DNA from: Pseudolabrys sp.
Lineage (GTDB): Bacteria; Pseudomonadota; Alphaproteobacteria; Rhizobiales; Xanthobacteraceae
DNA length: 64,000 nucleotides
NCBI GenBank assembly: GCA_030684935.1
Contig: JAUXXH010000025.1
Location: forward strand, 36,043-100,042
Direction: 5' to 3'
The notes under the pieces are model-generated. The model did not search any database and was not told the origin of the DNA. It worked only from the letters and a program-made list of their open reading frames with translations. Below are positions 49,640-63,793 of this stretch, piece by piece (position 1 is the stretch's first letter; each line of letters opens with the position of its first letter). Both the position numbers and the translations under genes were made by a program.

Positions 49640-50584
49640 TCAGTAGCGCGGCGTTCCCGGCACGAAAGCGTCGAACGCCGCCCAGAACTGGCTGCGATAA
49701 TGATCCTGCTCCTGCAGGATCTCGTGTCGGGCGCCGGCCAGAATGAGGTGACGGCCGGCCAGGAGGTTCAGGCCGAACTGCTCGATCGCCGGCGTCGACA
49801 CCACCTCATCCTGCCCCGCTGCGACCAGCAAAATCGGCTGCCGCAACTGCCCGGCATAGCTCGGCACGGCAAAGCGCTTCATCAGCCGCAACGCCGCGTC
49901 GGCCCAGGCGATCGATGGCGAGCCAAGCCCGAGATCGGGTTCCTCCTCCAGCACAGCAAGGTTGCGGGCAAAGCGCACCGGATCGGAGGTCAGCACGTTG
50001 CCGAGGAAGTCCTCGCTGCCGGTGGCTTGGGCGTGGCCGGTCGGGATGTAGGCCGAGCCGGTGCCGAACATCCGCAGGGTGCGCGCCAACGGCCCCGCCA
50101 CCCGTGTCATCGGCCCCGGCCGCAGGCCGATCATCGGCGACGTGAAGACCATGCGTTCAAACCAGCGCCGGCCTTCATGGCAGGCGCGAATGCCGATGGC
50201 CCCGCCCATCGAATGGCCAAGGGCGAAGAACGGCGGCGGGCAATCCGGCAGCACCACTTGCGCCATGAAGGCGTCGAGGTCGGTGGCGTATTCGGAGAAA
50301 TTCCGCACATGGCCTTTGCGGCGATCGGACAGCGCCCGGTCGGAAAGGCCCTGCCCGCGCCAATCGAAGGTCGCGACCGCAAAGCCGCGGGCGCGCAGAT
50401 CGCGCACCGTCTCGAAATATTTCTCGATGTATTCGGCGCGGCCCTGCAGCACCACCACCGTGCCCTTGCGGCCGGGCGGCGGATCCCAGCGCGCAAAACG
50501 CAGGTTGGTCCCGTCCGGAGTCTTGATGCCGCCGGTGACCACATTGTCGGGCACCGGATTGGCGGGAATCGAAACCAGTTTCAT
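49640..50584 (-). CDS. Alpha/beta hydrolase, lysophospholipase-like, 314 aa
   Basis: The oxyanion segment (GTVVVLQGRAEYIEKYFETV), the nucleophile elbow FALGHSMGGAIG, the acid in AAGQDEVVSTPAIEQF and the His in GARHEILQE form a serine-hydrolase triad. The GRAEY and GWRGQG-like motifs fit the PldB/monoacylglycerol lipase branch. It is cytoplasmic (no signal). It converges with the DUF2147 gene with no gap. Confidence 0.85.
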   Translation of the reverse strand: MKLVSIPANPVPDNVVTGGIKTPDGTNLRFARWDPPPGRKGTVVVLQGRAEYIEKYFETVRDLRARGFAVATFDWRGQGLSDRALSDRRKGHVRNFSEYATDLDAFMAQVVLPDCPPPFFALGHSMGGAIGIRACHEGRRWFERMVFTSPMIGLRPGPMTRVAGPLARTLRMFGTGSAYIPTGHAQATGSEDFLGNVLTSDPVRFARNLAVLEEEPDLGLGSPSIAWADAALRLMKRFAVPSYAGQLRQPILLVAAGQDEVVSTPAIEQFGLNLLAGRHLILAGARHEILQEQDHYRSQFWAAFDAFVPGTPRY

Positions 50585-50736
50585 GCGCTGCCGTGGATTG
50601 GATTATTCTGTTTTTTCAATGATTTATCGAAGAGCGACGGCCCTCTTGCGGGCCCGGCGCCACATTCCCATATCTCGGCTGCACAGGCCATACCGGCTGT
50701 GCACGGGCTCTGGTTCGGCCATTCGGCGGACCGCCC

Positions 50737-50764
50737 GCATGTCGCTCAACGAAGGAGGATATGC
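50737..50764 (+). promoter_or_regulatory. ROSE-type RNA thermometer hairpin
   Basis: The hairpin GCAT...TCGCT-CAACGA-AGGAGGA...ATGC covers the Shine-Dalgarno of the hsp20 gene. UCGCU is the conserved UYGCU of ROSE elements that forms weak pairs with AGGA and melts on heating. An upstream TGCACAG/CTGTGCA hairpin completes the leader. Confidence 0.8.
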
Positions 50765-50766
50765 CA

Positions 50767-51228
50767 ATGCGTACGTTCGATCTTGCTCCCCTTTACCGTT
50801 CCACCGTCGGTTTCGACCGGCTGTTTTCCATGCTCGACGGCGGCAGCGAAGCCACCCCGGGCTACCCGCCCTACAACATCGAGCGCACCGGCGATAACCA
50901 GTATCGCGTCACCGTGGCGGTCGCCGGCTTCGGCGAGAATGACCTGTCGATCGAGGCGAAAGAGAACACGCTGACGATCAAGGGTTCGAAGCAGACCCAC
51001 AGCGAACAGAACGGCGAGGTGCTCTATCAGGGCATCGCGGCGCGCGCCTTCGAGCGCGTGTTCCAGCTGGCCGACTATGTCCAGGTGAAGAACGCCGCGC
51101 TCGAGAACGGGCTGCTGCACGTCGAACTGGTCCGGGAGATTCCCGAGGCCAAGAAGGCGCGCCAGATCCCGATCGGCAACGGCGGCAACGCCAAGCCGCA
51201 GGTGGTCGACACCAAGGCTGCGGCCTAA
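50767..51228 (+). CDS. Small heat shock protein Hsp20, 153 aa
   Basis: The N-terminus (MRTFDLAPLYRSTVGFDRLF) is that of class A rhizobial small heat shock proteins. The alpha-crystallin domain spans PPYNIERTGDNQYRVTVAVAGFGENDL to NGLLHVELVREIPEAKKARQIPI. It binds unfolding proteins. ATG 50767 is preferred over 50761 because the Shine-Dalgarno lies eight bases before it. It is controlled by the thermometer in front and ends in a strong terminator. Confidence 0.93.
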   Translation: MRTFDLAPLYRSTVGFDRLFSMLDGGSEATPGYPPYNIERTGDNQYRVTVAVAGFGENDLSIEAKENTLTIKGSKQTHSEQNGEVLYQGIAARAFERVFQLADYVQVKNAALENGLLHVELVREIPEAKKARQIPIGNGGNAKPQVVDTKAAA

Positions 51229-51253
51229 CCCACGCGGTTTGGAGTGAAATGGG

Positions 51254-51280
51254 GCGCCCCGGTTTTCCGGGGCGCTTTTT
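51254..51280 (+). terminator. Intrinsic terminator of the hsp20 gene
   Basis: GCGCCCCGG-TTTT-CCGGGGCGC is followed by TTTTT, 26 bases after the stop codon. Confidence 0.92.
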
Positions 51281-51968
51281 ATTGCGCGGCTGGAACGGGT
51301 TCGCTGGCCGGGACGGCTTCGCTCTGCGGCAGCACGGCCGGCGGCGGCGCGCCCGGCGTGATGCTGCCCGGCGGGCCGAATTTCTCGCCTTGTTCGGCCT
51401 TGGCGTCATAGCGCGGCAGCGGGCGGATCGGGCTCGGGCCGTCATGGATCGGCTTGACCGCGCTGAGCACCCGGCGCGGCGGTTCCGCCGGCGCTGGTTT
51501 CTCGCTGCGCGGCGAAAAACGCGGCACAGCACGGCGCGGCGGCAGTTCCTCCCCATCGTCAATTTCGGCGACGGCGGCGCGCCTTCGCGGTTCGAGGGCG
51601 GCGTAATCTTCGGGCTGCGGCACCTGGATGATGCGTGGCCCGCCGCGCTGAACAGGTGGCGGTGCATAGGCCGCCGCGGTGAGACCGCGTAGCGGCGTGA
51701 TAGCGATGATGTCCCCGAACTCGGCGTCGATCACCACCCGCTGTTCGGCGCCGCGCGGATCGACGGCATGCAGCACATAGAATGTGCCGCGGCGGACCGG
51801 TTCGCCCAGCGGGCTGAGCCCGATGGCACGCACCGCATTGGCCGATTGATGGGCCGGCATGGTCTCGGCGGCCACCGCCGGCGCGCGCTTGGTCGACGCG
51901 GCGCCGACCAGCGTCAGGGTGGCAGCCAATCCCGCGCCCGCCAGCCCGATTGTCAGCGCTCGTTTCAT
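51279..51968 (-). CDS. Hypothetical exported Pro-rich protein, 229 aa
   Basis: A signal peptide (ALTIGLAGAGLAATLTLVGA) is followed by a small conserved-looking part (GTFYVLHAVDPRGAEQRVVIDAEFGDII) and a long Pro/Arg-rich disordered tail. Similar proteins are found next to DoxX or hsp20 genes in Bradyrhizobium-like genomes, but no function is known to me. It follows the DoxX gene by 3 bp. Confidence 0.65.
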   Translation of the reverse strand: MKRALTIGLAGAGLAATLTLVGAASTKRAPAVAAETMPAHQSANAVRAIGLSPLGEPVRRGTFYVLHAVDPRGAEQRVVIDAEFGDIIAITPLRGLTAAAYAPPPVQRGGPRIIQVPQPEDYAALEPRRRAAVAEIDDGEELPPRRAVPRFSPRSEKPAPAEPPRRVLSAVKPIHDGPSPIRPLPRYDAKAEQGEKFGPPGSITPGAPPPAVLPQSEAVPASEPVPAAQ

Positions 51969-51971
51969 GGG

Positions 51972-52691
51972 CTAGCGCCGCGCGACGATGCGGATGAGGT
52001 TGTCGACCGAAAGAGCCCCGGCGCCCTTCGACACCAGCACCAACAGGATCGCCGCCCAATATATATGCACGCTCCACAGCGCCTGTGGCATCACATAGAA
52101 CGAAATGACCGCCGTCATGATCAGCAGGCCGATCGCGGCGAAGCGGGTGCCGAAGCCGAGCACCAGCATGATCGGCAGGATGAATTCGGCATAGCTCACC
52201 GCATAGGCGGCGATGGCCGGCGGCACCGGCAGCGGCGGGTACTGCGACAGGAAGGCGCCGAAGGTCTCGGGCCGGACCTGCGCCGGCAGGGTCAGCGTGA
52301 AACTGTAATCCAGCACATTCAGCGGCACCTGCGGGCCGTCGATCCGGGTCTGGCCGTCGAGGAAGAACACCCGCGCCATGATGAGCCGCAGGCCGAGGGC
52401 GACCAGCGCATAGGGAATGTAGGAGCAGGCGGCGACGAAGCTGTCGACCGTCATGCCGATCACCGAGCGCGAGCGCCGCGCCCGTTCGGCGGCGCGGGCC
52501 GAGATCTGGGCGCTGGTATTCAGGGCGGCGGCGACCGCCGGCGAAAACTGCGGCGGGCTGTCCGGTGGCGCATGGGCGGGCACCGGGCGCGGCGGCGTCA
52601 CCGCCATCAGCCGGTCGGCCAGCCGCGCCATGGCGGCGGCGCCGGCGATATTGTCCATCGGCCGCTGCGCGGGCGCGAAGGTGTCGGTCAT
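51972..52691 (-). CDS. DoxX family membrane protein, 239 aa
   Basis: Four membrane segments: FVAACSYIPYALVALGLRLIM, YAVSYAEFILPIMLVLGFGTRF, AIGLLIMTAVISFYVM and YWAAILLVLVSKGAGALSVDNL. GFGTRFAA and KGAGxLSVDNL are the DoxX signature. A 90-residue disordered N-terminus precedes them. ATG 52691 is chosen because GGGAG lies upstream. The role is uncertain for the family; redox membrane functions have been proposed. Confidence 0.8.
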   Translation of the reverse strand: MTDTFAPAQRPMDNIAGAAAMARLADRLMAVTPPRPVPAHAPPDSPPQFSPAVAAALNTSAQISARAAERARRSRSVIGMTVDSFVAACSYIPYALVALGLRLIMARVFFLDGQTRIDGPQVPLNVLDYSFTLTLPAQVRPETFGAFLSQYPPLPVPPAIAAYAVSYAEFILPIMLVLGFGTRFAAIGLLIMTAVISFYVMPQALWSVHIYWAAILLVLVSKGAGALSVDNLIRIVARR

Positions 52692-52934
52692 GATTGACTC
52701 TCCCAGTCCGAATTTTCGGCAGCTTAGCCAAAGCCGGAACCGGCGCAGCGATTTCCCCAAACCACGGTTAAACGGTTAACCCGGCTGGCACTTTCGCAGG
52801 CACCCCACGCGCAATGGCATTGCGTTGAACCTGCCCGCGTGGTCCCCTTCTTGCTTCGCAGGGCAGGACGCTCGCAACAAAATGAGGGCTGGAGCGATTC
52901 CAGCGTGGACCCGCCTTGTATGGCGGTGCAAAAT

Positions 52935-52973
52935 TTGGCATGGTCCATTAGGACAGTGATACTGTCCTAATGG
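52935..52973 (+). promoter_or_regulatory. gltB promoter with perfect 13-bp palindromic operator
   Basis: TTGGCA (52935-52940), exactly 17 bp, and GATACT (52958-52963) form a good sigma-70 promoter. The inverted repeat CCATTAGGACAGT-GAT-ACTGTCCTAATGG (52945-52973) spans the spacer, the -10 and the start site, the arrangement expected for a repressor. It is the only clear element in the 407-bp gap between doxX and gltB. Confidence 0.75.
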
Positions 52974-53098
52974 CGGTTGCCGCGATGACGGCCTTGGGGG
53001 GCAGACATCGCCGCAGACACCGCGGCGACCTTTCACGGCGCAGTAAACGAGGCGGGTACGCCGGAGGCCGCATGGCCACATGGCGAGGCAGGGTAACG

Positions 53099-57820
<4,722 letters not shown>

Positions 57821-57821
57821 A

Positions 57822-59264
57822 ATGGGCAAGATCACCGGGTTTCTCGAAATCGAACGGCACGACCGCACATACGCTCCGGTAGAGGAGCGCGTGAAGCACT
57901 ATCGCGAATTCGTGCTGCCGCTGCCGGAAAAGGAAGTGCGCGCGCAGGCCGCCCGCTGCATGGACTGCGGCATTCCCTATTGTCACGGCACCAGTCGCAT
58001 CTCCAATGCGCCGACCGGCTGCCCGGTCAACAACCAGATTCCGGACTGGAACGACCTGGTCTACCGCGGCAACTGGACCGAGGCGGCGCGCAATCTGCAC
58101 TCGACCAACAACTTCCCGGAAGTCACCGGCCGCGTCTGCCCGGCGCCGTGCGAGGCCTCCTGCACGCTCAACATCGACGACAACCCGGTCACCATCAAGA
58201 CCATCGAGTGCGAGATCGCTGACCGCGCCATCGCGCAGGGTCTCAAGCCCGATGTCGCCGCGCACAAGACCGGCAAGAAGGTCGCCGTCGTCGGCTCCGG
58301 CCCGGCCGGCATGGCCTGCGCGCAGCAGCTGGCCCGCGCCGGCCACGAGGTGCATCTCTACGAGCGCTGGGCCAAGGCCGGCGGCCTGATGCGCTACGGC
58401 ATTCCCGATTTCAAGATGGAAAAGATCCACGTCGATCGCCGCGTGACGCAGATGGAGGCGGAGGGCGTTGTGTTTCACTACGGCGCCGACGTCGGCGTCA
58501 ACGTGCCGGTCGAGAAGCTGGTCGCCGAGCACGATGCGGTCGTTCTGTCGGGCGGCGCCGAAAAGGCGCGTGACCTGCCGATCCCGGGCCGCGACCTCAA
58601 GGGCATCCATTTCGCCATGGATTTCCTGCCGCAGCAGAACCGCCGCGTCGGTAACGAGTCCTTGGGCTCGGTCGAGCCGATCCTGGCCACCGGCAAGAAG
58701 GTCGTCGTCATCGGCGGCGGCGACACCGGCTCCGACTGCATCGGCACATCGATCCGCCAGGGCGCGGTATCGGTGGTCAACTTTGAAATCATGGCGGCCC
58801 CGCCGGAGCGCGAGAACAAGGACCTCACCTGGCCGAACTGGCCGCTGAAGATGCGCACCTCGTCGAGCCATCTGGAAGGCGCCGAGCGCGACTTCGCGGT
58901 GGCGACGCAAAAATTCACCGGCGAGAACGGCCATGTGAAGACGCTGCATTGCGCCCGCATCGACGGCTCGTTCAAGCCGATCCCCGGCACCGAGTTCGAG
59001 ATCGAAGCCGATCTGGTGCTGCTGGCGATGGGCTTCGTGCATCCGCTGCACGACGGCATGGTCAAGTCGCTCGGCGTCGCGCTCGATCCCCGCGGCAATG
59101 TCAGCGCCGACACCAATGCCTACCTGACTTCGGTGCCGAAGGTGTTCGCCGCCGGTGACATGCGCCGCGGCCAGTCGCTGGTGGTGTGGGCGATCCGCGA
59201 AGGCCGCCAGTGCGCACACGCGGTCGACAAGTTCCTGATGGGCACCACGCTGCTGCCGCGCTGA
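57822..59264 (+). CDS. gltD: Glutamate synthase small subunit, 480 aa
   Basis: The N-terminal 4Fe-4S part has [11 protein letters not shown] and [15 protein letters not shown]. Two Rossmann folds follow: [19 protein letters not shown] for FAD and [15 protein letters not shown] for NADPH. The C-terminus has [19 protein letters not shown]. It delivers electrons from NADPH to GltB. It begins one base after gltB. Confidence 0.95.
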   Translation: MGKITGFLEIERHDRTYAPVEERVKHYREFVLPLPEKEVRAQAARCMDCGIPYCHGTSRISNAPTGCPVNNQIPDWNDLVYRGNWTEAARNLHSTNNFPEVTGRVCPAPCEASCTLNIDDNPVTIKTIECEIADRAIAQGLKPDVAAHKTGKKVAVVGSGPAGMACAQQLARAGHEVHLYERWAKAGGLMRYGIPDFKMEKIHVDRRVTQMEAEGVVFHYGADVGVNVPVEKLVAEHDAVVLSGGAEKARDLPIPGRDLKGIHFAMDFLPQQNRRVGNESLGSVEPILATGKKVVVIGGGDTGSDCIGTSIRQGAVSVVNFEIMAAPPERENKDLTWPNWPLKMRTSSSHLEGAERDFAVATQKFTGENGHVKTLHCARIDGSFKPIPGTEFEIEADLVLLAMGFVHPLHDGMVKSLGVALDPRGNVSADTNAYLTSVPKVFAAGDMRRGQSLVVWAIREGRQCAHAVDKFLMGTTLLPR

Positions 59265-59275
59265 GGCAAACTCCG

Positions 59276-59355
59276 CTCATTCCCGCGCAAGCGGGAATGA
59301 GTGCTTCATATTCGAAGGCAGTGATCCTGGCACTGGATCCCCGCTTACGCGGGGA
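59276..59355. repeat. Pair of REP-like palindromes, probable bidirectional terminator
   Basis: CTCATTCCCGC-GCAA-GCGGGAATGAG and TCCCCGC-TTAC-GCGGGGA lie 36 bp apart between the convergent gltD and rsmE genes. Such CATTCCCGCxxAAGCGGGAATG / CCCCGCxxxxGCGGGG pairs are widespread intergenic repeats in rhizobial genomes. Confidence 0.75.
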
Positions 59356-59370
59356 CGAGCGGTGGCAATT

Positions 59371-60153
59371 TCACCCCCGCCAGTCGCCCAGCACCGCCTG
59401 CACCAGCGCCAGAGCCGCCACGCCGGCGGTGTCGGCGCGCAGGATGCGCGGTCCCAGCGCCAGCCGCAGGATGTTCGGCCGCGCCAGCAACGCCTTCCGC
59501 TCCTCCTCCGAGAAACCGCCTTCGGGGCCGATCAGCACCGCCAGCGGCGGCGCCGCCTGCGCATCGGACGGCAGCAGCGCGGTCGCCTGCGGCCGCGCGG
59601 CCGCCAGCGCTGCGACCGGGTCTTTGACCTCGGCCGTCTCGTCGCAGAACACCAGCAGGCGGTCGACATCCGACTTGGCTGTAAGCCGGCTGAACGGCAT
59701 CGGCTCGGCCACCTCCGGCAGCGCCAGCACGCCGCATTGCTGGGCCGCCTCGATGGTGTTGGCGCGCATGCGCTCCAGGTTGATGCGGGTCGCCTGGGTG
59801 TGCTGGGTCATGACCGGCTGGATTTTGGAGGCGCCCATCTCCACCGCCTTCTGCACCAGATAGTCGAGCCGGGCGTGTTTGAGCGGGGCAAACAGAAAGT
59901 GCAGGTCGAGCGGTTCGGGCTGCTCACGGACCTGCTCGCCGATCTCGGCGGCCAGGGTCTTTTTGCCGGCCTGGGCCAGGCTCGCCCGCCACTCGCCATC
60001 GCGGCCGTTGAACAGCAGCACGCTGTCGCCACTCTCGAGCCGCAGCACGTTGAGCAGGTAATTGGCCTGGTCGCGGCCGAGCGGCACGGCGTTTCCGGCC
60101 GCCAGTGGCGCATCGAGGTAGATTCGCGGGGAGCGGAAATCATGGTTCGGCAT
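59371..60153 (-). CDS. rsmE: 16S rRNA (uracil-1498-N3)-methyltransferase, 260 aa
   Basis: The PUA-like N-terminal part (SPRIYLDAPLAAGNAVPL, NYLLNVLRLESGDSVLLFNG) is followed by a SPOUT methyltransferase with PLKHARLDYLVQKAVEMGAS, VLIGPEGGFSEEE and LALGPRILRADTAGVAAL, the RsmE signature. It methylates U1498 of 16S rRNA. ATG 60153 replaces the longer track ORF. Confidence 0.93.
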   Translation of the reverse strand: MPNHDFRSPRIYLDAPLAAGNAVPLGRDQANYLLNVLRLESGDSVLLFNGRDGEWRASLAQAGKKTLAAEIGEQVREQPEPLDLHFLFAPLKHARLDYLVQKAVEMGASKIQPVMTQHTQATRINLERMRANTIEAAQQCGVLALPEVAEPMPFSRLTAKSDVDRLLVFCDETAEVKDPVAALAAARPQATALLPSDAQAAPPLAVLIGPEGGFSEEERKALLARPNILRLALGPRILRADTAGVAALALVQAVLGDWRG

Positions 60154-60358
60154 CGTCGGGTCGGTCCTCGAGGTCGGTTTATTGAGGCGAACTGTCGCAG
60201 AATCCATCCCATATCGGTTAATACAGGCCCGGTAGGCTGCGTCCGACGAGAAAGCACGCTATTCGCCGCCTTCCCGACGCATTCGGCGGGTTGTTATAAG
60301 CCACCCTGCCAGTAGCCGCCCTGTATAGTGTGACCGGGGACAGGAGAGGAATCGAACC

Positions 60359-60856
60359 ATGAGCTTACGCCGCGCAGTGCTGATTGCCGCGTGCGCCTTT
60401 CCTGTCGCCCTCGGCCCGGCCGCTGGGCAGTTCCAGCCGGCGCCGGCACAGCAGGAAATGCCGCCTTGCATCAAGGAATTCGTCGCGCTGCGCACTGATG
60501 CGCAGAAGAAGGCGCAGGCGATCCAGGCTGCCAGCGAGAAGAAAGTGCCTCCGACCGAGGCCTGCAAGCTGTTCAATTCGTTTTCGGCCGCCGAAGACAA
60601 GCTGATCAAATTCGCTCAGGAAAACACGGTGTGGTGCGGTATTCCGCCGAATGTCGTGGAAGACATGAAGAAGTCACATGTCCGGACCGTCGGTATCCGC
60701 ACGCAGGTCTGTCAGGCAGCAGCGGCCGCCCCGCGCCGGCCTCCGGGCCCGAGCCTCAGCGACGCGCTGTCCGCCCCAATTCCCAATTCGGGTAATATCA
60801 AGACCGGCCGCGGCACCTTCGACACTTTGACCGGCACGCCGCTCGGCGGCCGATAG
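60359..60856 (+). CDS. Hypothetical exported protein, 165 aa
   Basis: A signal peptide (AVLIAACAFPVALGPAAG) precedes PPCIKEFVALRTDAQKKAQAIQAASEKKVPPTEACKLFNSF and VWCGIPPNVVEDMKKSH. Four cysteines could form two disulfides. A GGAGAGGA site precedes it. Similar proteins lie near ubiA in Bradyrhizobium-like genomes; no role is known to me. Confidence 0.7.
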   Translation: MSLRRAVLIAACAFPVALGPAAGQFQPAPAQQEMPPCIKEFVALRTDAQKKAQAIQAASEKKVPPTEACKLFNSFSAAEDKLIKFAQENTVWCGIPPNVVEDMKKSHVRTVGIRTQVCQAAAAAPRRPPGPSLSDALSAPIPNSGNIKTGRGTFDTLTGTPLGGR

Positions 60857-60869
60857 ACGAGGACGTCCC

Positions 60870-61787
60870 GTGACCGAAGGCGGGCGCGTCGCCGATGCGA
60901 CCGGCAACTGGGTCGACAGCCTCGCCCCGGCGCAGGTCCGCCCCTATCTGCGGCTGAGCCGCCTCGACCGGCCGATCGGCTCCTGGCTGTTGCTGCTGCC
61001 GTGCTGGTGGTCGGCGGGCCTGGCCGGCATGCACGCCGGCGCACTGCCGAACCTCTGGCACATTGTCCTGTTCTTCATCGGCGCCTTCGCCATGCGCGGC
61101 GCCGGTTGCACCTGGAACGACCTGGTCGATCGCGACCTCGACAGCCGCGTCGAACGCACCCGCTCGCGACCGATCCCGTCGCGGCAGGTCACCGTCGGGC
61201 AGGCCACGCTGTTCATGGTGGCGCAGGCACTGGTCGGTTTTCTGGTGCTGATCCAGTTCAACCTGTTCACGATCGTCACCGGCCTCGCCTCGCTCGGGGT
61301 GATCGCGATCTACCCGTTCATGAAGCGCATCACCTACTGGCCGCAGATCGTGCTCGGCCTGGCGTTCTCCTGGGGCGCCCTGATGGGCTGGCCGGCGGCG
61401 TTCGGGCGGCTCGATTGGCCGGCGTTCATCCTGTATGCCGGCGCGATCTCCTGGGTGATCGGCTATGACACCATCTATGCCCACCAGGATCGCGAGGACG
61501 ACGCGCTGATCGGCGTCAAGTCGACCGCGCGGCTGTTCGGCGAGCGCACCGCGCCGATGCTGGCGGGTTTCTATGCCGGCGCGGTGGTGCTGATCGGCCT
61601 GGCCGGGCTGCTGGCCGGCGGCGGCTGGATCTTCCTCATCGGGCTCGCCGCCTTTGCCGCGCATCTGGCCTGGCAGGTGCGGCGGCTGAACATCCACGAC
61701 CCGGCACATTGTCTGATGCTGTTCAAGTCGAACCGCGACGCCGGCTTGATCCTGTTCGGCGCGATGCTGCTGGATGCGGCGCTGTAG
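60870..61787 (+). CDS. ubiA: 4-hydroxybenzoate polyprenyltransferase, 305 aa
   Basis: About eight membrane segments carry the two Asp-rich motifs, NDLVDRDLDSRVERTRSRP and YAHQDREDDALIGVKSTA. The enzyme joins the polyprenyl chain to 4-hydroxybenzoate in ubiquinone synthesis. GTG 60870 follows GACGAGGAC and lies 13 bp after the preceding gene. RLSRLDRPIGSWLLLLPCWW is the typical N-terminus. Confidence 0.95.
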   Translation: MTEGGRVADATGNWVDSLAPAQVRPYLRLSRLDRPIGSWLLLLPCWWSAGLAGMHAGALPNLWHIVLFFIGAFAMRGAGCTWNDLVDRDLDSRVERTRSRPIPSRQVTVGQATLFMVAQALVGFLVLIQFNLFTIVTGLASLGVIAIYPFMKRITYWPQIVLGLAFSWGALMGWPAAFGRLDWPAFILYAGAISWVIGYDTIYAHQDREDDALIGVKSTARLFGERTAPMLAGFYAGAVVLIGLAGLLAGGGWIFLIGLAAFAAHLAWQVRRLNIHDPAHCLMLFKSNRDAGLILFGAMLLDAAL

Positions 61788-61802
61788 GCCGTTTGGCTTC
61801 CC

Positions 61803-63296
61803 CTACCGGATGCTCAGGCGATCTTCGAGGTGCGGCGCGGCCTGCCGCGCCGGCGGCGTGCGCGGCGCCAGCCGCGGCCAGCCGAGCGAGTTCGCCGCAT
61901 CGTCGTCGTCATCGCCGGTGCTGCCGATCGAACCGGTCACGGCGTCGTCCTCGTCGTCGACATAACCGTCCTCGCCCGGAATCGCGTCCTGCAGCGTGCC
62001 GCGCGACGCCTTCGATATCGACCCGGTAAAAGACGGCCCGCGCTGCTTGCTGGCATAGACCGCGCGTGCCCGCGCGGCGACGACTTCGCCGGGGATCGCC
62101 GCCGGCCGGCACGGCCGCCGGCCGTTCTTGCGCCGCATCAAGTCGAAGTGAAAGTGGTCGTAATGCGCGGCGTTGTAGCCCGGCGCCAGCACGGTGTTGA
62201 AGGTCTGGCAGGCAAACAGCTGAACGTCGTGCAGGAAGCCCTGCTCTTCCGGCGATCCGCGCCAGGCCTTCTTGATGATGATCTGGCGGCCGTCGGCCAG
62301 CACGAAGCCGGCAACGTCGAGCGCGTTGCCGAAGGCATGCTCGGAAATCCGTGAGGTGCCGGCGCCGACCATGCCGCGGCAGGAATAGGCCGAGATCTGC
62401 TTGATCTCGACGACCTGCGAGCCGAACCAGTGCAGCGCCGCCGGCTGCACGCCGCCGGTCACCCAGCGCTCCAGCGCCGACACGATCGGGCAGGACAGCG
62501 TCGCCGCCGGCGTCACCACCGCCGGCATGATGGCGCCGGTGGTGCGCGGCCCGCGCTCCGGTCCGAGCGACGGCAGCGCGCGTTGCTGCGGCGGCGCATC
62601 GTAGGCCGGCCGCTGCGGCCGCGCATTATAGACGGGCTGCCGCGCCGCCTGCCCGCGCGGCAGGATCGCGTCATCGGGAATGTCGTCGTCTTCATTTGCC
62701 TGCGGCATCGGCTGATAGCGCGGCGCATCGTATTGCGGCGCGCTGTATTGCGGCGCCGCCGTGCCAGGTGGGCTGAGCGACATCGGCTGCCCGGCCGGCG
62801 CCGTGACTTGCGGCGCATCGACCTGCGGCGGCGCGATGCCGGACGGACCCGGCACCCAGCGCATCTGGCCCTGGGCCGGCTGGATAGGGGCAGGCTGGCT
62901 CTGCACCGGCGCAATGCGCACCGGTTCGAGCGGCATGGGCTGTGACGCCGGCGCCCGCAGGTAACCCGGCTGCTGGGCGGGCCAGCGCGGCATCTGCGCC
63001 GAACCGCCGGGAATGCTGCCTGGCGGACGCAGTTCGGGCGCATAGCCGATCGCCGAACTGGTGCCGAGCGCCGCGACCTTCAGCGGGTACCGGGCGCCAC
63101 ACATGCCGGGACCTTCGATCGGCTTCATCTGGACGACACCGGCGCCGACCGTCACGGCACCCGATTGCATGCACTTGGCTTCCGCCTGGTGCCGCCAGGA
63201 TTCACGTTCGCCGGTTTGCAGCATGCCGCGCCCGCACCCCGCGAGCGCCAGCAGCACAACAGTACCTCCGAACAGAAAACGCAGTCCCACTTTCAT
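61803..63296 (-). CDS. Extensin-like lipoprotein, 497 aa
   Basis: A lipoprotein signal (VVLLALAGCGRG) leads into a long Pro/Gln-rich disordered region (residues about 90-250). The Extensin-like_C domain follows (LSCPIVSALERWVTGGVQ, SRISEHAFGNALDVAGFVLADG, YDHFHFDLMRR), with the H...D...HxH pattern of LAS/M15-type peptidases. Activity on peptidoglycan is possible but not shown for the family as far as I know. The C-terminus is acidic. Confidence 0.85.
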   Translation of the reverse strand: MKVGLRFLFGGTVVLLALAGCGRGMLQTGERESWRHQAEAKCMQSGAVTVGAGVVQMKPIEGPGMCGARYPLKVAALGTSSAIGYAPELRPPGSIPGGSAQMPRWPAQQPGYLRAPASQPMPLEPVRIAPVQSQPAPIQPAQGQMRWVPGPSGIAPPQVDAPQVTAPAGQPMSLSPPGTAAPQYSAPQYDAPRYQPMPQANEDDDIPDDAILPRGQAARQPVYNARPQRPAYDAPPQQRALPSLGPERGPRTTGAIMPAVVTPAATLSCPIVSALERWVTGGVQPAALHWFGSQVVEIKQISAYSCRGMVGAGTSRISEHAFGNALDVAGFVLADGRQIIIKKAWRGSPEEQGFLHDVQLFACQTFNTVLAPGYNAAHYDHFHFDLMRRKNGRRPCRPAAIPGEVVAARARAVYASKQRGPSFTGSISKASRGTLQDAIPGEDGYVDDEDDAVTGSIGSTGDDDDDAANSLGWPRLAPRTPPARQAAPHLEDRLSIR

Positions 63297-63525
63297 GCTT
63301 GCGAAAATGCGAGCAGTTTATTTAACGGGACTTCAACGCAAAGCCGAAAGAATTCGTTAAGGATAAGAAAGCGTTACGACAGGAAGCAAGCCCTGCGGAA
63401 GGCTGCTTGCGAGCCGCCCGAGCGGACGCTGCCGCGGCGCGGCCACTCTTGATAGGCGATGGGCTTTCGGCTCACATCCCGCCCCGATGATTCATCGCGG
63501 CGGTTGACTGAGCTGGGGGATGGGA

Positions 63526-63753
63526 ATGGACGCCAAGACGCGCTTCATCATGGCGACGGTCATGTCGTCGGTGATGGTGTTCATGGTGACGCTGCTGGTC
63601 ACCTATCTCAATCTCGGCTTCCGCTCCGATTTTCTGATGCAGTGGGCCAAGGCCTACATCATTGCATGGCCGGTGGCAGCGACGACCGGTTTCCTGGTGA
63701 TGCCGGTGGCGCGCCGCGCCACCGACGCCATCATGCGGCGGATCGGCGGTTAG
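63526..63753 (+). CDS. DUF2798 membrane protein, 75 aa
   Basis: Two membrane segments: RFIMATVMSSVMVFMVTLLVTYLNLG and WAKAYIIAWPVAATTGFLVMPVARRATD, the DUF2798 pattern. A GGGGGATGGG site lies before ATG 63526. The function of the family is unknown. Confidence 0.8.
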   Translation: MDAKTRFIMATVMSSVMVFMVTLLVTYLNLGFRSDFLMQWAKAYIIAWPVAATTGFLVMPVARRATDAIMRRIGG

Positions 63754-63793
63754 GCGCGCCACACCAACCACAAAGCTCCGAGGAGGCAATTAA

